Counted from the first letter of the stretch, positions 8,879 through 17,336 are shown. The stretch is DNA of 64,000 nucleotides from Echinicola marina (GCF_020463795.1 NZ_CP080025.1:4151501-4215500); one strand, 5' to 3'. Numbers and translations are program-made. Notes: generated from the letters alone by a model not told the origin.

Positions 8879-9512
8879 CCTGTTGCTCCTATTGCTGATG
8901 GCCATGCTGGATGTTCATGGCCAAACCTTCAGGGAGTGGTTCAGCCAAAAAAAGACCGCCAAAGAGTACCTGGCCAAGCAGGTGGTAGGCCTTCAGCTGT
9001 ATATTGGCTATGCCAAGGAAGGCTATGAAACCCTGCGTTGGGGATGGAATACGGTCCATCAGCTCAAGGACGGGGAGTTTCGCTTGCACGGTGATTTCTT
9101 CAGGGGACTGGCAAGGGTCAGTCCAGAAGTGGCCAAGTATGAAAGAATTCCCCAATTCATTGACCTGCAGATAAGGCTCGTGAAAAATATCAAGACCTCC
9201 CGGAAACTGTTCGCTGCCCATGAAGGCATCAAAAATGACGAGAGACTTTACTTGGACAAGGTATTTGAGCACGCATTGTCCATTGCCTCCGATCTTTTGG
9301 AGGAACTGATGTCCGTGGCACTACAACCGGGACTGAAATTGGATGAGGCGGAGCGGCTGGCCATCATCGATGATGTCTATTTAAGGTTGCAGGAGCTCAA
9401 CGGGTTTATAAGGGCCTTTAACCAGGAGAATTATCAACTGCTCCGTCATAGGGCTTGGGAAGCAAGGGATACCAAAACGATCCAATCACTTTATAAACTG
9501 CATACACCATGA
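8865..9512 (+). CDS. TerB/TraI-like exported conjugation protein, paralogue 2 of 3
   Basis: 215 residues from ATG 8865, chosen over ATG 8853 because the signal peptide MKRISLLLLLLMAMLDVHGQ starts there. The mature part is helical and aligns with the next gene: YIGYAKEGYETLRWGWNTV matches its KGYQTLSKGYNMV, GEFRLHGDFFRGLARVSP matches GNFSLHKAFIDGLSAVSP, and both have the C-terminal ERLAIID type motif. It overlaps both neighbours (14 bp and the ATGA at 9509). Probably periplasmic or outer-face part of the conjugation machinery; the exact role is not known. Confidence 0.75.
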   Translation: MKRISLLLLLLMAMLDVHGQTFREWFSQKKTAKEYLAKQVVGLQLYIGYAKEGYETLRWGWNTVHQLKDGEFRLHGDFFRGLARVSPEVAKYERIPQFIDLQIRLVKNIKTSRKLFAAHEGIKNDERLYLDKVFEHALSIASDLLEELMSVALQPGLKLDEAERLAIIDDVYLRLQELNGFIRAFNQENYQLLRHRAWEARDTKTIQSLYKLHTP

Positions 9513-10138
9513 AAAAACAAGGTTTAAAATTTCTGCTACTGGGGCTTTTGTTTTTGGGTCCCAATTTGAGCAAAGCTCAAGTAGGAGAATCTGCCCAGTT
9601 GCTGCTCAATGTTGAAAAGCTCAGCCAGTTCAAACAGATACTCAATGATATGTACAAGGGATATCAGACCCTGAGCAAGGGCTATAATATGGTCAGGGAT
9701 GTAGCATCCGGTAACTTCTCACTGCACAAGGCTTTTATCGATGGACTTTCGGCTGTCAGTCCAGTAGTCAAAAGGTACCATAAAGTAGGCCAAATCATCC
9801 ACTACCAAAAGATCATTTTAGAGGAGTACCAAAGGGCCAACCGGCAATTTATGGCAAGGGGCAACTTTAACAGGGAGGAAATTGAGTACTTGGCCCTGGT
9901 CTATAGGAACCTGCTTGATATGAGTGCCAGGAACATGGAGGAACTGCTACTGGTCATCACGGGCGGAAAGCTGCAGATGAGCGATGAGGAAAGGATGGCG
10001 GCCATTGACCGGATCTTTGATGATATCAAGGACCGCTATGTATTCCTGCGGGTTTTCAATAATGAGGCCGCGGTACTCAACCTCCAACGTAAACGGGCGC
10101 ATGGAGCAAACAATACCCTAAAAAACCTTCAGCCATGA
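9509..10138 (+). CDS. TerB/TraI-like exported conjugation protein, paralogue 3 of 3
   Basis: 209 residues with a clear signal peptide (MKKQGLKFLLLGLLFLGPN, cleavage near SKAQ). The mature domain is helical, with the KGYQTLSKGYNMV and GNFSLHKAFIDGLSAVSP blocks shared with paralogue 2 and SDEERMAAIDRI near the end. Its start and stop overlap its neighbours by ATGA, so it is translated as part of the operon. Some family members are labelled TerB-like in databases, but nothing here suggests tellurite resistance; the operon context says conjugation. Confidence 0.75.
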   Translation: MKKQGLKFLLLGLLFLGPNLSKAQVGESAQLLLNVEKLSQFKQILNDMYKGYQTLSKGYNMVRDVASGNFSLHKAFIDGLSAVSPVVKRYHKVGQIIHYQKIILEEYQRANRQFMARGNFNREEIEYLALVYRNLLDMSARNMEELLLVITGGKLQMSDEERMAAIDRIFDDIKDRYVFLRVFNNEAAVLNLQRKRAHGANNTLKNLQP

Positions 10139-11172
10139 GGTATTGGCTATTGATTCTTGCCATGTTGGTTTCCCTTTCGGCCTCGGCCCAAGGAATCAGT
10201 GGTGGAGCCGGAGGCTTGCATGAGGTATTGGAAGAGCTCTATGCCGAAATGATCCCCTTGGCCTCCGACCTGATCGGCGTGGGCAGGGGCATTGCCGGTT
10301 TTGCAGCCATTTTCTATATCGCCAGTAGGGTATGGGGCCATATTGCAAGGGCGGAGTCGATTGACTTTTATCCCTTATTACGGCCTTTTGCCCTGGGTAT
10401 GGCCATCTTGCTTTTCCCCTTTGTGCTTGATGTTATGAACGGGGTGCTGAGCCCACTGGCCAGCCATACTGGCAATATGGTGAAGAATTCCAATGTGGCC
10501 ATCGACCGGCTGTTGGCAGAAAAACAAAGGGCCATTGAGGCCACTGAATACTGGGAAATGTATGTGGGGGAAAGCGGTAGCGGTGACCGTGAAGGCTGGT
10601 ATGAATATACCCATCCTGAGGGAACAGAGGAAGGCTTCTGGGAGGGCCTCGGCAATGATATACAGTTTGCCATGGAAAAGGCCTCGTTCAATTTCTCCAA
10701 TTCCATCAAAAAATGGATGAGCGAGGTACTGGAAGTCCTTTACCAAGCTGCGGCCCTATGTATCAATACCATCAGGGTGTTCTACCTGATCATCCTGTCC
10801 ATACTGGGCCCCATAGTTTTTGGACTCTCGGTATTCGATGGTTTCCAGCATAGCCTGAAATCATGGCTGGCAAGGTACATCAATGTGTACATGTGGCTGC
10901 CCGTGGCCAATATTTTTGGGGCCATTATTGGGCGCATCCAGGAGGAGATGATCAGAATCGATATTGGACAAGTGGAGAATGCGGGCAAGACCTTTTTCTC
11001 ATCCACCGATACGGCCTATTTGATCTTTCTGGTCATTGCCATTATCGGTTATTTTACTGTCCCCTCGGTGGCCAATTATATTGTCTATGCCGCGGGGAGG
11101 GATACGCTATTGCACAAAACCAGCAGCATGGTGACCAAAGCTCCCGCCACTGCCGCCAAATCCTTGATCTGA
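10135..11172 (+). CDS. traJ: Conjugative transposon protein TraJ (TrbL/VirB6-like)
   Basis: 345 residues. It has a signal peptide (cleavage near SASAQ), a first membrane block (about 45-63 and 80-105), a long polar loop (110-195) and a C-terminal block of several membrane segments (about 205-235, 250-268, 285-310), ending in the TVPSVANYIVYAAGRD region typical of TraJ. This polytopic layout corresponds to TrbL/VirB6, the inner-membrane channel subunit of the mating pore. It overlaps the previous gene by 4 bp and precedes traK by one base. Intact and of normal length. Confidence 0.9.
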   Translation: MRYWLLILAMLVSLSASAQGISGGAGGLHEVLEELYAEMIPLASDLIGVGRGIAGFAAIFYIASRVWGHIARAESIDFYPLLRPFALGMAILLFPFVLDVMNGVLSPLASHTGNMVKNSNVAIDRLLAEKQRAIEATEYWEMYVGESGSGDREGWYEYTHPEGTEEGFWEGLGNDIQFAMEKASFNFSNSIKKWMSEVLEVLYQAAALCINTIRVFYLIILSILGPIVFGLSVFDGFQHSLKSWLARYINVYMWLPVANIFGAIIGRIQEEMIRIDIGQVENAGKTFFSSTDTAYLIFLVIAIIGYFTVPSVANYIVYAAGRDTLLHKTSSMVTKAPATAAKSLI

Positions 11173-11173
11173 T

Positions 11174-11791
11174 ATGTTCAACTACTTTACCAATATCGAA
11201 ACGGCCTTCCAACATGTGAAGCGCTTTAGCCTGGTCCTGTCGCTTGGGGCTATCGCAATGGCACTGGGAAGTATCTGGCTCTCCTATAGGTTCCAACAGC
11301 AGGCTGCAGAAAGGGTGTATATCCTGATGGATGGAAAGGTACTGGAAGCAGTGGCCTCTGATAGAAAGTCCAATATCAAAATAGAGGCCAGGGAGCATGT
11401 AATTCGCTTCCACAGCCATTTCTTTTCCCTCTCTCCCGATGAGGAGCAGATAAATGAACAATTAGGGAAGGCCTTTTATCTGGGTGATGGCTCTGTTCAG
11501 TCGGCCTATCAGGTACTCAAGGAACAGGGCTATTATAACCGCTTGGTTACAGGGAATATCCATCAGGAGCTGAGCGTGGACAGCATCGCCCTTGATATGG
11601 CCCAAAGACCTTACAGCTTTTGGTTTTATGGCAGGCAAACCATTACCCGCCCCACCTCCAAGTTGACCCGGAGCCTAGTTACCAAAGGGCAACTGAGGGA
11701 AGTGGCCAGGTCCATCAACAATCCCCACGGATTCCTGGTCGAGCAATGGGAAACACTTGAAAACAGGGATATCAAAATAGAAAAAAGATGA
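11174..11791 (+). CDS. traK: Conjugative transposon protein TraK (VirB8-like)
   Basis: 205 residues. One N-terminal membrane anchor (about 20-40) follows a short cytoplasmic tail (MFNYFTNIETAFQHVKRFS), and the rest is periplasmic: REHVIRFHSHFFSLSPDEEQI, the AYQVLKEQGYYNRLV segment, and a C-terminal strand with TRSLVTKGQLREV and NPHGFLVEQWETLENRDI. This is the TraK family of CTnDOT elements, a VirB8-like scaffold linking inner and outer membrane parts. It overlaps traL by 4 bp (ATGA at 11788). Confidence 0.9.
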   Translation: MFNYFTNIETAFQHVKRFSLVLSLGAIAMALGSIWLSYRFQQQAAERVYILMDGKVLEAVASDRKSNIKIEAREHVIRFHSHFFSLSPDEEQINEQLGKAFYLGDGSVQSAYQVLKEQGYYNRLVTGNIHQELSVDSIALDMAQRPYSFWFYGRQTITRPTSKLTRSLVTKGQLREVARSINNPHGFLVEQWETLENRDIKIEKR

Positions 11792-12102
11792 AAGCAATAT
11801 TAAACGTACCAAGGGTACACCGCCAATACCGGGTGTATGCCCAATTCCTTTTGGGACTGCCCAAAACTATTGCAGGGGTTCTGAATACCTGGGAGGGGAG
11901 ACTGCCCCCTAAAATCAGGATCATCACCTGGTTCGTGCTACTGCTCAGCTGGTCGGAAACCCTACTTGTCCAGGCCTATCAGGGCAGTAAGATCGAAACC
12001 ATGGCCATTACCATGGACAGGGGACCGGATGAATTATGGTCCCTGGCAGATTCATTATCATATAACTCCAAAACAAAAAAATATGAAAACGATCAACACT
12101 AA
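11788..12102 (+). CDS. traL: Small membrane protein in the traL position
   Basis: 104 residues, with one membrane segment at about 45-62 (IITWFVLLLSWSETLLVQAY), a basic N-terminus and a short polar C-terminus. It sits exactly where traL lies in CTnDOT, between traK and traM, with the traK stop overlapping its start and the traM start (12083) inside its 3' end. The assignment rests on position and topology more than on any strong motif. Probably an inner-membrane accessory of the mating apparatus. Confidence 0.7.
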   Translation: MKAILNVPRVHRQYRVYAQFLLGLPKTIAGVLNTWEGRLPPKIRIITWFVLLLSWSETLLVQAYQGSKIETMAITMDRGPDELWSLADSLSYNSKTKKYENDQH

Positions 12103-12664
12103 ACATCGCATTATTTTACTCGTACTGCCCCTCTTTGTACTGCCTTTCATTCTGGCATTCTCATGGGCCAAACAGGAGTGGTCCACAGCGGGACCAAGGC
12201 AAAAACTTCAATTGAATACTGAGCTGCCGCAGGCACAATTGGAAGAAAGGACCCTGAACAAAATGGAGCTTTACCAGCTGCGGGAGAAGGAAGCCAAAAG
12301 GCAAAGGGAACTGATCCGGATGGATCCCTACAGGCAGGATAAACCGGAGGAGGAAACCCAATCCCTTCAACTTCCCTTGGGATTAGATGGCAAGGGTGCA
12401 GGATTGCAGGAGAAAGAAACCCTTCTTTTGGACAAATTGGAGCAATTGCAGGGAGAACTTAGTCGTCCGGAACCCGAACCAAGTAAGGTAAGGGCCAGCA
12501 CCCAAGTACTTTCCAAAAGGCAGCCAAGTGTGGATATCTCCCAGGATGTAAAACAACTGGAGGAGCTGATGGACAGGATGCATCCCAGTGGTCCTGATCC
12601 TGAACTGGAGCAACTTGAGGGGATGCTGGATAAAATTTTGGATGCCAGCACCCTGAGAGGGTAA
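12083..12664 (+). pseudogene. traM: Conjugative transposon protein TraM, N-terminal part (gene frameshifted)
   Basis: 193 residues from ATG 12083, which overlaps the end of traL; the longer frame from 11966 lies inside traL and is rejected. An inner-membrane anchor (about 9-27) is followed by a long proline- and charge-rich linker (ELSRPEPEPSKV) that spans the periplasm, as in VirB10-like TraM. The frame ends prematurely at 12662. The same DNA in frame 1 continues with HPERVRSRFKEKALAKPRF, which is the expected continuation after LDKIL. So the gene has lost one base near 12640-12650, and the two halves should be read as one gene of about 397 residues. Confidence 0.8.
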
Positions 12665-12687
12665 GGAGCAGGTTTAAGGAAAAAGCA

Positions 12688-13272
12688 TTGGCAAAGCCCC
12701 GGTTTCAGGTAAACGCTTCCAATGAGGCCAAACCTGCTGTCAAGGAAATCCATAGCGGTCAAAATAGCTTTTATGGACTGGAAGAAACTGCTATAATGGA
12801 GCATCCAGTAAAAGAGGCCATAGCTGCTGAAATAGCGGAGACGCTCAGCCTGAAAGGATCTGGAAGGGTCAAGATCAGATTATTGGAAACGGTCACGGTC
12901 AACGGAATGGAATTAAAAAAGGGTGCTGTTCTCTACGGCAAGGCCAGCCAGGATGCCAACAGGGTCAGTCTGTCCATTTCGGCCATACGTTCGGGAAAAC
13001 ATATCCTACCAGTGGAACTGGAAGCTTTTGACCTGGACGGCATGCCCGGCATACCGATCAGTGGAAGCCTCCAACAGGAAATCAAGGAAGGGGCAGGGGA
13101 TGCCCTGATTACAGGTATGCCCAGTTTGAACGGAGGAATTAGCATGGAGGAACAGATGGCCTCTGCCGGGATATCTGCAGCAAAAGGACTGTTCCGTAAA
13201 AAAAGCAAATCCATCAAAGTCACCCTAAAGGCTGGCCACCCCATTTTACTTGTCAACCAATCTATCATATAA
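12688..13272 (+). pseudogene. traM: Conjugative transposon protein TraM, C-terminal VirB10-like domain
   Basis: 194 residues counted from TTG 12688, but the frame is open back to about 12650 and joins the upstream half of traM after a one-base shift. It contains the conserved TraM domain: IHSGQNSFYGLEE, then IAAEIAETLSLKGSGRVKIRL, GMELKKGAVLYGKA, RVSLSISAIRSGKHILPVEL and the DLDGMPGIPI strand, ending in KAGHPILLVNQ. In type IV secretion this VirB10-like beta-domain sits at the outer-membrane end of the channel. Whether it can be made on its own from TTG 12688 or by frameshifting is unknown; without its anchor it is unlikely to replace full TraM. Confidence 0.8.
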
Positions 13273-13284
13273 AAGCCGATAAAG

Positions 13285-14163
13285 ATGAAAAAAGGAATTG
13301 TATTGATTTTCGTGCTGAACTGCTTTTTGGTATTGGACCTGGTGGCACAGGAACCGGTGTTCAAGGCGAGGCCCCTAACGAAAGCAGCTTTTATTCCTGC
13401 CTATCCGGTCAAAGTAGGCTGGGACCATACCACTGCCCTGGTATTTCCCGCCAAGGTACTGAGTGTGGACAGGGGGCATGGAAAGATCCTTGCCAAGGTG
13501 GAAGAAAAAGCGCCCAATTTATTATTGCTGAAGACAGGAAAGCGCCAGTTTGTGACCACCAACCTCCATGTGGTGACTGCTGATGCTCGGCTGTACCATT
13601 TAAAGGTAAGTTATTCAGAAGCATTGGCCGAAAGTTCCATTAATATGTTCGGGCAGGCAGAACTGTCCCATAAGGCATTGGTATTAAAGGACGATGTAGT
13701 GGATGCCGAGATGTTGATGGGCTTTGGTCAACAGGTATTGGAGGCGAAGGGATTTTTGAGCAGGTCCTCCAACCAACACAGCATCAAAGTCAAGTTGGAA
13801 GGGGTTTTTCAGGCCGAAGGCTTACTTTTTTTTAAGCTGGCAATAAAGAATAAATCCCCATTGGCCTTTGTGCCGGATGAACTTGAATTTGTGGTCAAGG
13901 ATAAAAAGCAGGCTAAACATGCCTCGGTCAGGGAACATTTTCTGGAACCGGCATGGCTTGACTGGGAAGCTGAAAAGGAAATAAATGGCCATGAGGCGAA
14001 AAAGCTCATAGTAGCCTTTCCAAGGTTTACGATATCGGACAAAAAGTATTTTCAGGTACTTGTCAGGGAGAAAAACGGGGACAGGGACCTTAGCCTGAAT
14101 ATCAGGGCGAAGGATATACAAAAAGTCAGGAATTTAACCAATGTTCAAACTAAACAACCATAA
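13285..14163 (+). CDS. traN: Conjugative transposon protein TraN (DUF4138, VirB9-like)
   Basis: 292 residues with a signal peptide (MKKGIVLIFVLNCFLVLDL, cleavage near LVAQ). The mature protein is beta-rich and shows the DUF4138/TraN signatures: VGWDHTTALVFPAKVLSVDRG near residues 45-64, KAPNLLLLKTGKRQFVTTNL around 75-95, then HVVTADARLYHLKVSY. These correspond to the VirB9-like outer-membrane core subunit. It follows traM by 12 bp and precedes the last gene of the operon by 3 bp. Intact. Confidence 0.92.
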   Translation: MKKGIVLIFVLNCFLVLDLVAQEPVFKARPLTKAAFIPAYPVKVGWDHTTALVFPAKVLSVDRGHGKILAKVEEKAPNLLLLKTGKRQFVTTNLHVVTADARLYHLKVSYSEALAESSINMFGQAELSHKALVLKDDVVDAEMLMGFGQQVLEAKGFLSRSSNQHSIKVKLEGVFQAEGLLFFKLAIKNKSPLAFVPDELEFVVKDKKQAKHASVREHFLEPAWLDWEAEKEINGHEAKKLIVAFPRFTISDKKYFQVLVREKNGDRDLSLNIRAKDIQKVRNLTNVQTKQP

Positions 14164-14166
14164 ACT

Positions 14167-14946
14167 ATGGATCAGGAAAATTTAGATTACCTCAAGGAAA
14201 AGCTGAAATATACAGGCTTTGACACGGCCTTGAATGAGGCGCTTGAAAAACAGATTAAGGCTAAAAAAGATGCTTTTGAATTGCCGCATACCATGGAGAT
14301 TGATGGCAAGAAGATGGACTTTAACCTTCATTTCAGAAAGTCAAATACCTCTGAAAGGTATTTTCTCAACAAATATGATGCGTCCCTGCACAATGCCAAT
14401 CCAGATATAACCCCGAAAGAGCATACCTTTTACAATAATCAATCGGTAACGGCCAAGGAGGCCTTCAATCTTTTGGAGGGGAGGGCAGTAAAAAAGGGAA
14501 TGCTCAATGCCAATAATGAACCTTACCAGGCATGGATGCAGCTGGATTTCAAGGAAAAGGACAAGAACAATAATTTTAAGATTGACTCCTATCACGAGAA
14601 TTATGGCTTCGATAGCAAGGAGGCTTTGTCCAAACTGCCTATAAAAGAACTCCAGGATTCCACCAAATCCGAGTGGTTGGTGAAAGCATTTGAAAAAGGA
14701 AATGTTTATCCTGTGACCATGGAAAAAGGTGGTAAGGAGGAAATCATGTATGTCTCAGCCAACCCCAAGTTCAAATCGGTCAATGTATATGATACGGAAT
14801 TGAAAATGGTGAAGACCAAGGATCTGATGATGGACAAAGAACAGGGAAAGGAGGTGAAGGAAGGCCAGCAGGCAAAAAAGAACCAGGGCCCCAAAATGAA
14901 GAATGTTCCTAAGGAACCAAAGAAGGGAAAAGGGGCGAGGGTTTAA
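14167..14946 (+). CDS. Conjugative-element accessory protein (DUF3945-like repeats, uncertain)
   Basis: 259 residues, no signal peptide or membrane segment, very basic at the C-terminus (KNVPKEPKKGKGARV). The N-terminus (LDYLKEKLKYTGFDTALNEAL) and the phrase TMEIDGKKMDFNLHFRKS, followed by FYNNQSVTAKEAFNLLEGRAV, resemble the small cytoplasmic proteins that accompany tra operons and DUF3945-type proteins in Bacteroidota elements. The match is by general pattern only. It closes the operon and is followed by a terminator. The basic tail suggests nucleic-acid binding; that is inference. Confidence 0.6.
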   Translation: MDQENLDYLKEKLKYTGFDTALNEALEKQIKAKKDAFELPHTMEIDGKKMDFNLHFRKSNTSERYFLNKYDASLHNANPDITPKEHTFYNNQSVTAKEAFNLLEGRAVKKGMLNANNEPYQAWMQLDFKEKDKNNNFKIDSYHENYGFDSKEALSKLPIKELQDSTKSEWLVKAFEKGNVYPVTMEKGGKEEIMYVSANPKFKSVNVYDTELKMVKTKDLMMDKEQGKEVKEGQQAKKNQGPKMKNVPKEPKKGKGARV

Positions 14947-14960
14947 ATTATTAGGTGATT

Positions 14961-14986
14961 GGGGCTGATTTTTCAGCCTCTTTTTA
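14961..14986 (+). terminator. Rho-independent terminator of the tra operon
   Basis: GGCTGA (14963-14968), a TTTT loop, TCAGCC (14973-14978) and a following CTCTTTTTAT. It lies 15 bp after the last gene of the operon. Confidence 0.8.
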
Positions 14987-15079
14987 TATGTATTTAATAT
15001 GGGTTTAGGATAGTTGTGACAATCTTGGATTAATTCTCGTCTAGGAAATAAGATTGTTTTTCTATTAATTTCTAAGGAT

Positions 15080-15814
15080 ATGAAAACGTATTTCTATTTG
15101 CTTATTCTTTCTATATTAATGTTTAGCTGTATTGATAACAATCCAGATGAGGAAAGTATCTATAATGGAATCATGGTGGAAGATTATATTTTGGAAAATT
15201 ATTATGATGATGCCGTTCAGCTATACCTGGAAGAAATCTATACCAACGAGGGACATTTTAATTATAACAAGCATGAGCTTCAGGAAAGTGAAATCCAAAA
15301 GATACTAAAGATCATACAGGCCGTGTACAACTTAGATGTCCCTGAACGTGATACAGTTTTTAATATACACGGAATTCATGGTTACTATTGTAACAGTTAT
15401 AATTCACTTACCATTAAGGTAGATCCAAGTTTGCCTGAAATGGAAAAACTTTCAAACGATGTCATCCCCACTGGTAACAGTACTCTTGATGAGTTGTTAG
15501 AAAAATACGATTATGATTCTACCAGGACATCATACAGTTATCCAGACTTTCCTTGGATGACCATCTTTTTTAAAGGGACTTATAATATGCTTCCTATTGG
15601 AAATGAATTTGAGCAATTGGATGGCATTCTGGATGTTTCTGGTTTTAGGGGCTGTGTAGGGGACGGAAATACCATCGAAGTATTCAGAGGGAGATCATCG
15701 GCAAAGATTGTTTTTAGTATTGGTTGGGGAGATTGTCCCGCTGGATGTATTCACTATCGCTATTGGGAATTTGAAGTGAGAAATGGTATGGCTAAGTTTT
15801 TAAAGAGTTATTGA
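15080..15814 (+). CDS. Hypothetical lipoprotein
   Basis: 244 residues. A lipoprotein signal peptide ends in ILMFSC (Cys at residue 17), followed by an acidic stretch (DNNPDEESIYNG), so the protein is likely lipid-anchored in the envelope. It has four further cysteines at positions suggestive of disulfides (GYYCNS; FRGCVGDG; GDCPAGC). No family recognised. Base composition is lower in G+C than the tra genes before it. It stands alone and is followed by an IS256-type element; cargo of the island is inference. Confidence 0.7.
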   Translation: MKTYFYLLILSILMFSCIDNNPDEESIYNGIMVEDYILENYYDDAVQLYLEEIYTNEGHFNYNKHELQESEIQKILKIIQAVYNLDVPERDTVFNIHGIHGYYCNSYNSLTIKVDPSLPEMEKLSNDVIPTGNSTLDELLEKYDYDSTRTSYSYPDFPWMTIFFKGTYNMLPIGNEFEQLDGILDVSGFRGCVGDGNTIEVFRGRSSAKIVFSIGWGDCPAGCIHYRYWEFEVRNGMAKFLKSY

Positions 15815-15961
15815 TTCTTTTGCTCGAAAAGTTGATTTGATTACCAACTAATCTATAATAAATCGAGTCTTGAGAAAATCAATAGAACAATCGAAGCAGT
15901 TAATTTATGACCGAACAGACGAAAAAGTATTTGTCAGATATATATTATTGATTTAAAAAAA

Positions 15962-15985
15962 TGAGACTGTAATCTAAACTCTGTC
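15962..15985 (+). repeat. IS256-type left inverted repeat
   Basis: Ends in CTAAACTCTGTC and pairs with 17313-17336 in reverse complement. Confidence 0.75.
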
Positions 15986-16027
15986 TGAGACTTTGAAAAT
16001 CAATTAAAGTTTATAAGATAGAGAGAT

Positions 16028-17257
16028 ATGAGCGAAGAACAAGAATCAGCATTTAAGAAGAAAGTACTTGACCAGTTTTTATCAGGAGAGTCCCTGTTCG
16101 GCAAGAACGGTGCGCTGTCTCCGATGTTGAAGGAGTTTTTGGAGGAAGCCCTCCAGGCTGAGATGGACGAGCACCTTCGGGATGAAGATGCAGGCCACAG
16201 TGCAGGCAACAAACGTAACGGCAAGGGCAGCAAGCGTGTGAAGAGCAACTTGGGAGAAGTGGAGATCGAGACGCCCCAGGACCGTCACAGCAGCTTTGAA
16301 CCTAAGATCGTCGAGAAGCGCCAGCGTATCCTTGCCGATAACCTTGAGAAGCAGATCATAGGGATGTACTGGCTTGGCAGTAGCTTACGTGACATCTCCG
16401 GGTACATCAAGGAAATGTACGATACGGAGGTCTCCACGCAGGTGATAAGCGATATTACCGACCGTGTCGTCCCGAAAGTCAAGGAGTGGCAGAACAGGCC
16501 GTTGGAAGAGGTCTATTGCATTGTATGGCTTGATGCCATGCACTTCAAGGTACGTGAGGAAGGAAAGGTACGCCATAAGGCCCTATACAATGTATTAGGG
16601 ATCAACCGTGAGGGGAAGAAGGAGGTACTGGGCATGTACCTTTCCGAAAGCGAGGGGGCGAACTTCTGGCTACAGGTACTCAGCGATCTACAGCACCGTG
16701 GAGTACAGGATATCCTGATCGCCTGTACCGATAACCTTAAGGGCTTTCCCGAGGCGATCGGGTCGATTTTCCCGAAAACAGAGATCCAGCTCTGCGTGGT
16801 CCACCAGATCCGGAACAGCCTGAAGTACGTGGCCAGCAAAAACCAAAAGGAGTTTGCCGGTGACCTGAAGAAGATCTATAAGGCCGAGACAAAGGACCTG
16901 GCCGAATCGGCATTGTTGGAACTGGAAGAAAAGTGGGGGAAGAAATACCCCATAGTGATCCGTTCCTGGAACGACAACTGGGAGAGGCTGAGTGCCTTCT
17001 TTGCCTATACACCGCCCATCAGGAAGCTGATCTATACCACCAATGCGGTGGAAGGCTTCCATCGGCAGGTAAGAAAGGTGACCAAGACCAAAGGGGCATT
17101 TACCAGTGACATGGCACTTCTAAAGCTGGTCTATCTGGCCACGCAGCGGATCGAGAAAAAATGGACGACCCCTTTACAGAACTGGAGCTTGACAGTCCAG
17201 CAGCTGGCCATTAAATTTGAGGGGAGGCTCCGGTTGGACATCAATACGGAAACCTAA
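16028..17257 (+). CDS. IS256-family transposase
   Basis: 409 residues, the normal size. It is a Mutator-type DDE transposase (PF00872). The catalytic residues are visible: D169 in VWLDAMHFKV, D235 in ACTDNLKGF, and E342 in NAVEGFHRQVRK, with the conserved CVVHQIRNSLKYV helix at 256-268. The N-terminal part (MDEHL, residues 46-50; NKRNGKGSKRVKSNLGEVEI) is the usual DNA-binding region. The gene appears intact, so the element may be active. G+C-rich codon use differs from the flanking genes, as expected of a recent arrival. Confidence 0.95.
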   Translation: MSEEQESAFKKKVLDQFLSGESLFGKNGALSPMLKEFLEEALQAEMDEHLRDEDAGHSAGNKRNGKGSKRVKSNLGEVEIETPQDRHSSFEPKIVEKRQRILADNLEKQIIGMYWLGSSLRDISGYIKEMYDTEVSTQVISDITDRVVPKVKEWQNRPLEEVYCIVWLDAMHFKVREEGKVRHKALYNVLGINREGKKEVLGMYLSESEGANFWLQVLSDLQHRGVQDILIACTDNLKGFPEAIGSIFPKTEIQLCVVHQIRNSLKYVASKNQKEFAGDLKKIYKAETKDLAESALLELEEKWGKKYPIVIRSWNDNWERLSAFFAYTPPIRKLIYTTNAVEGFHRQVRKVTKTKGAFTSDMALLKLVYLATQRIEKKWTTPLQNWSLTVQQLAIKFEGRLRLDINTET

Positions 17258-17275
17258 TCATTTAGTGAGGAATTT

Positions 17276-17311
17276 TTTCCCTTCCCGGGGGCTAGCCCCC
17301 GGGAAGGGAAA
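17276..17311. terminator. 36-bp perfect palindrome, probable IS terminator
   Basis: A perfect 36-bp palindrome centred on 17293/17294 (arms TTTCCCTTCCCGGGGGCT and its complement) between the transposase stop and the right inverted repeat. It can form a long hairpin without loop. It probably blocks transcription into or out of the IS; it may also have a role in transposition. Confidence 0.7.
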
Positions 17312-17312
17312 G

Positions 17313-17336
17313 GACAGAGTTTAGCTAACACTCCCA
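17313..17336 (-). repeat. IS256-type right inverted repeat
   Basis: Begins GACAGAGTTTAG and pairs with 15962-15985. Confidence 0.75.

Larger units (their letters stand above)
15962..17336 (+). mobile_element. IS256-family insertion sequence, complete
   Basis: About 1375 bp with one transposase gene and 24-bp imperfect terminal inverted repeats: left 15962-15985 (core CTAAACTCTGTC) and right 17313-17336 (core GACAGAGTTTAG), 18 or so of 24 positions matching. Both flanks are A-runs (seven A on the left, six on the right), so the 8-9 bp target duplication expected for IS256 cannot be read unambiguously. It inserted in AT-rich DNA between the lipoprotein gene and the membrane protein gene without breaking either. 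Confidence 0.85.

Noticed and set aside
8865-10138. Tellurite resistance function for TerB-like proteins
   Set aside because: They have signal peptides and lie inside a tra operon; no other ter genes are present.
11966-12082. N-terminal extension of traM from ATG 11966
   Set aside because: It lies in traL in another frame, and a membrane anchor begins directly at ATG 12083.
15950-15961. Target-site duplication of the IS256 element
   Set aside because: Both flanks are runs of A, so a duplication cannot be told from chance.
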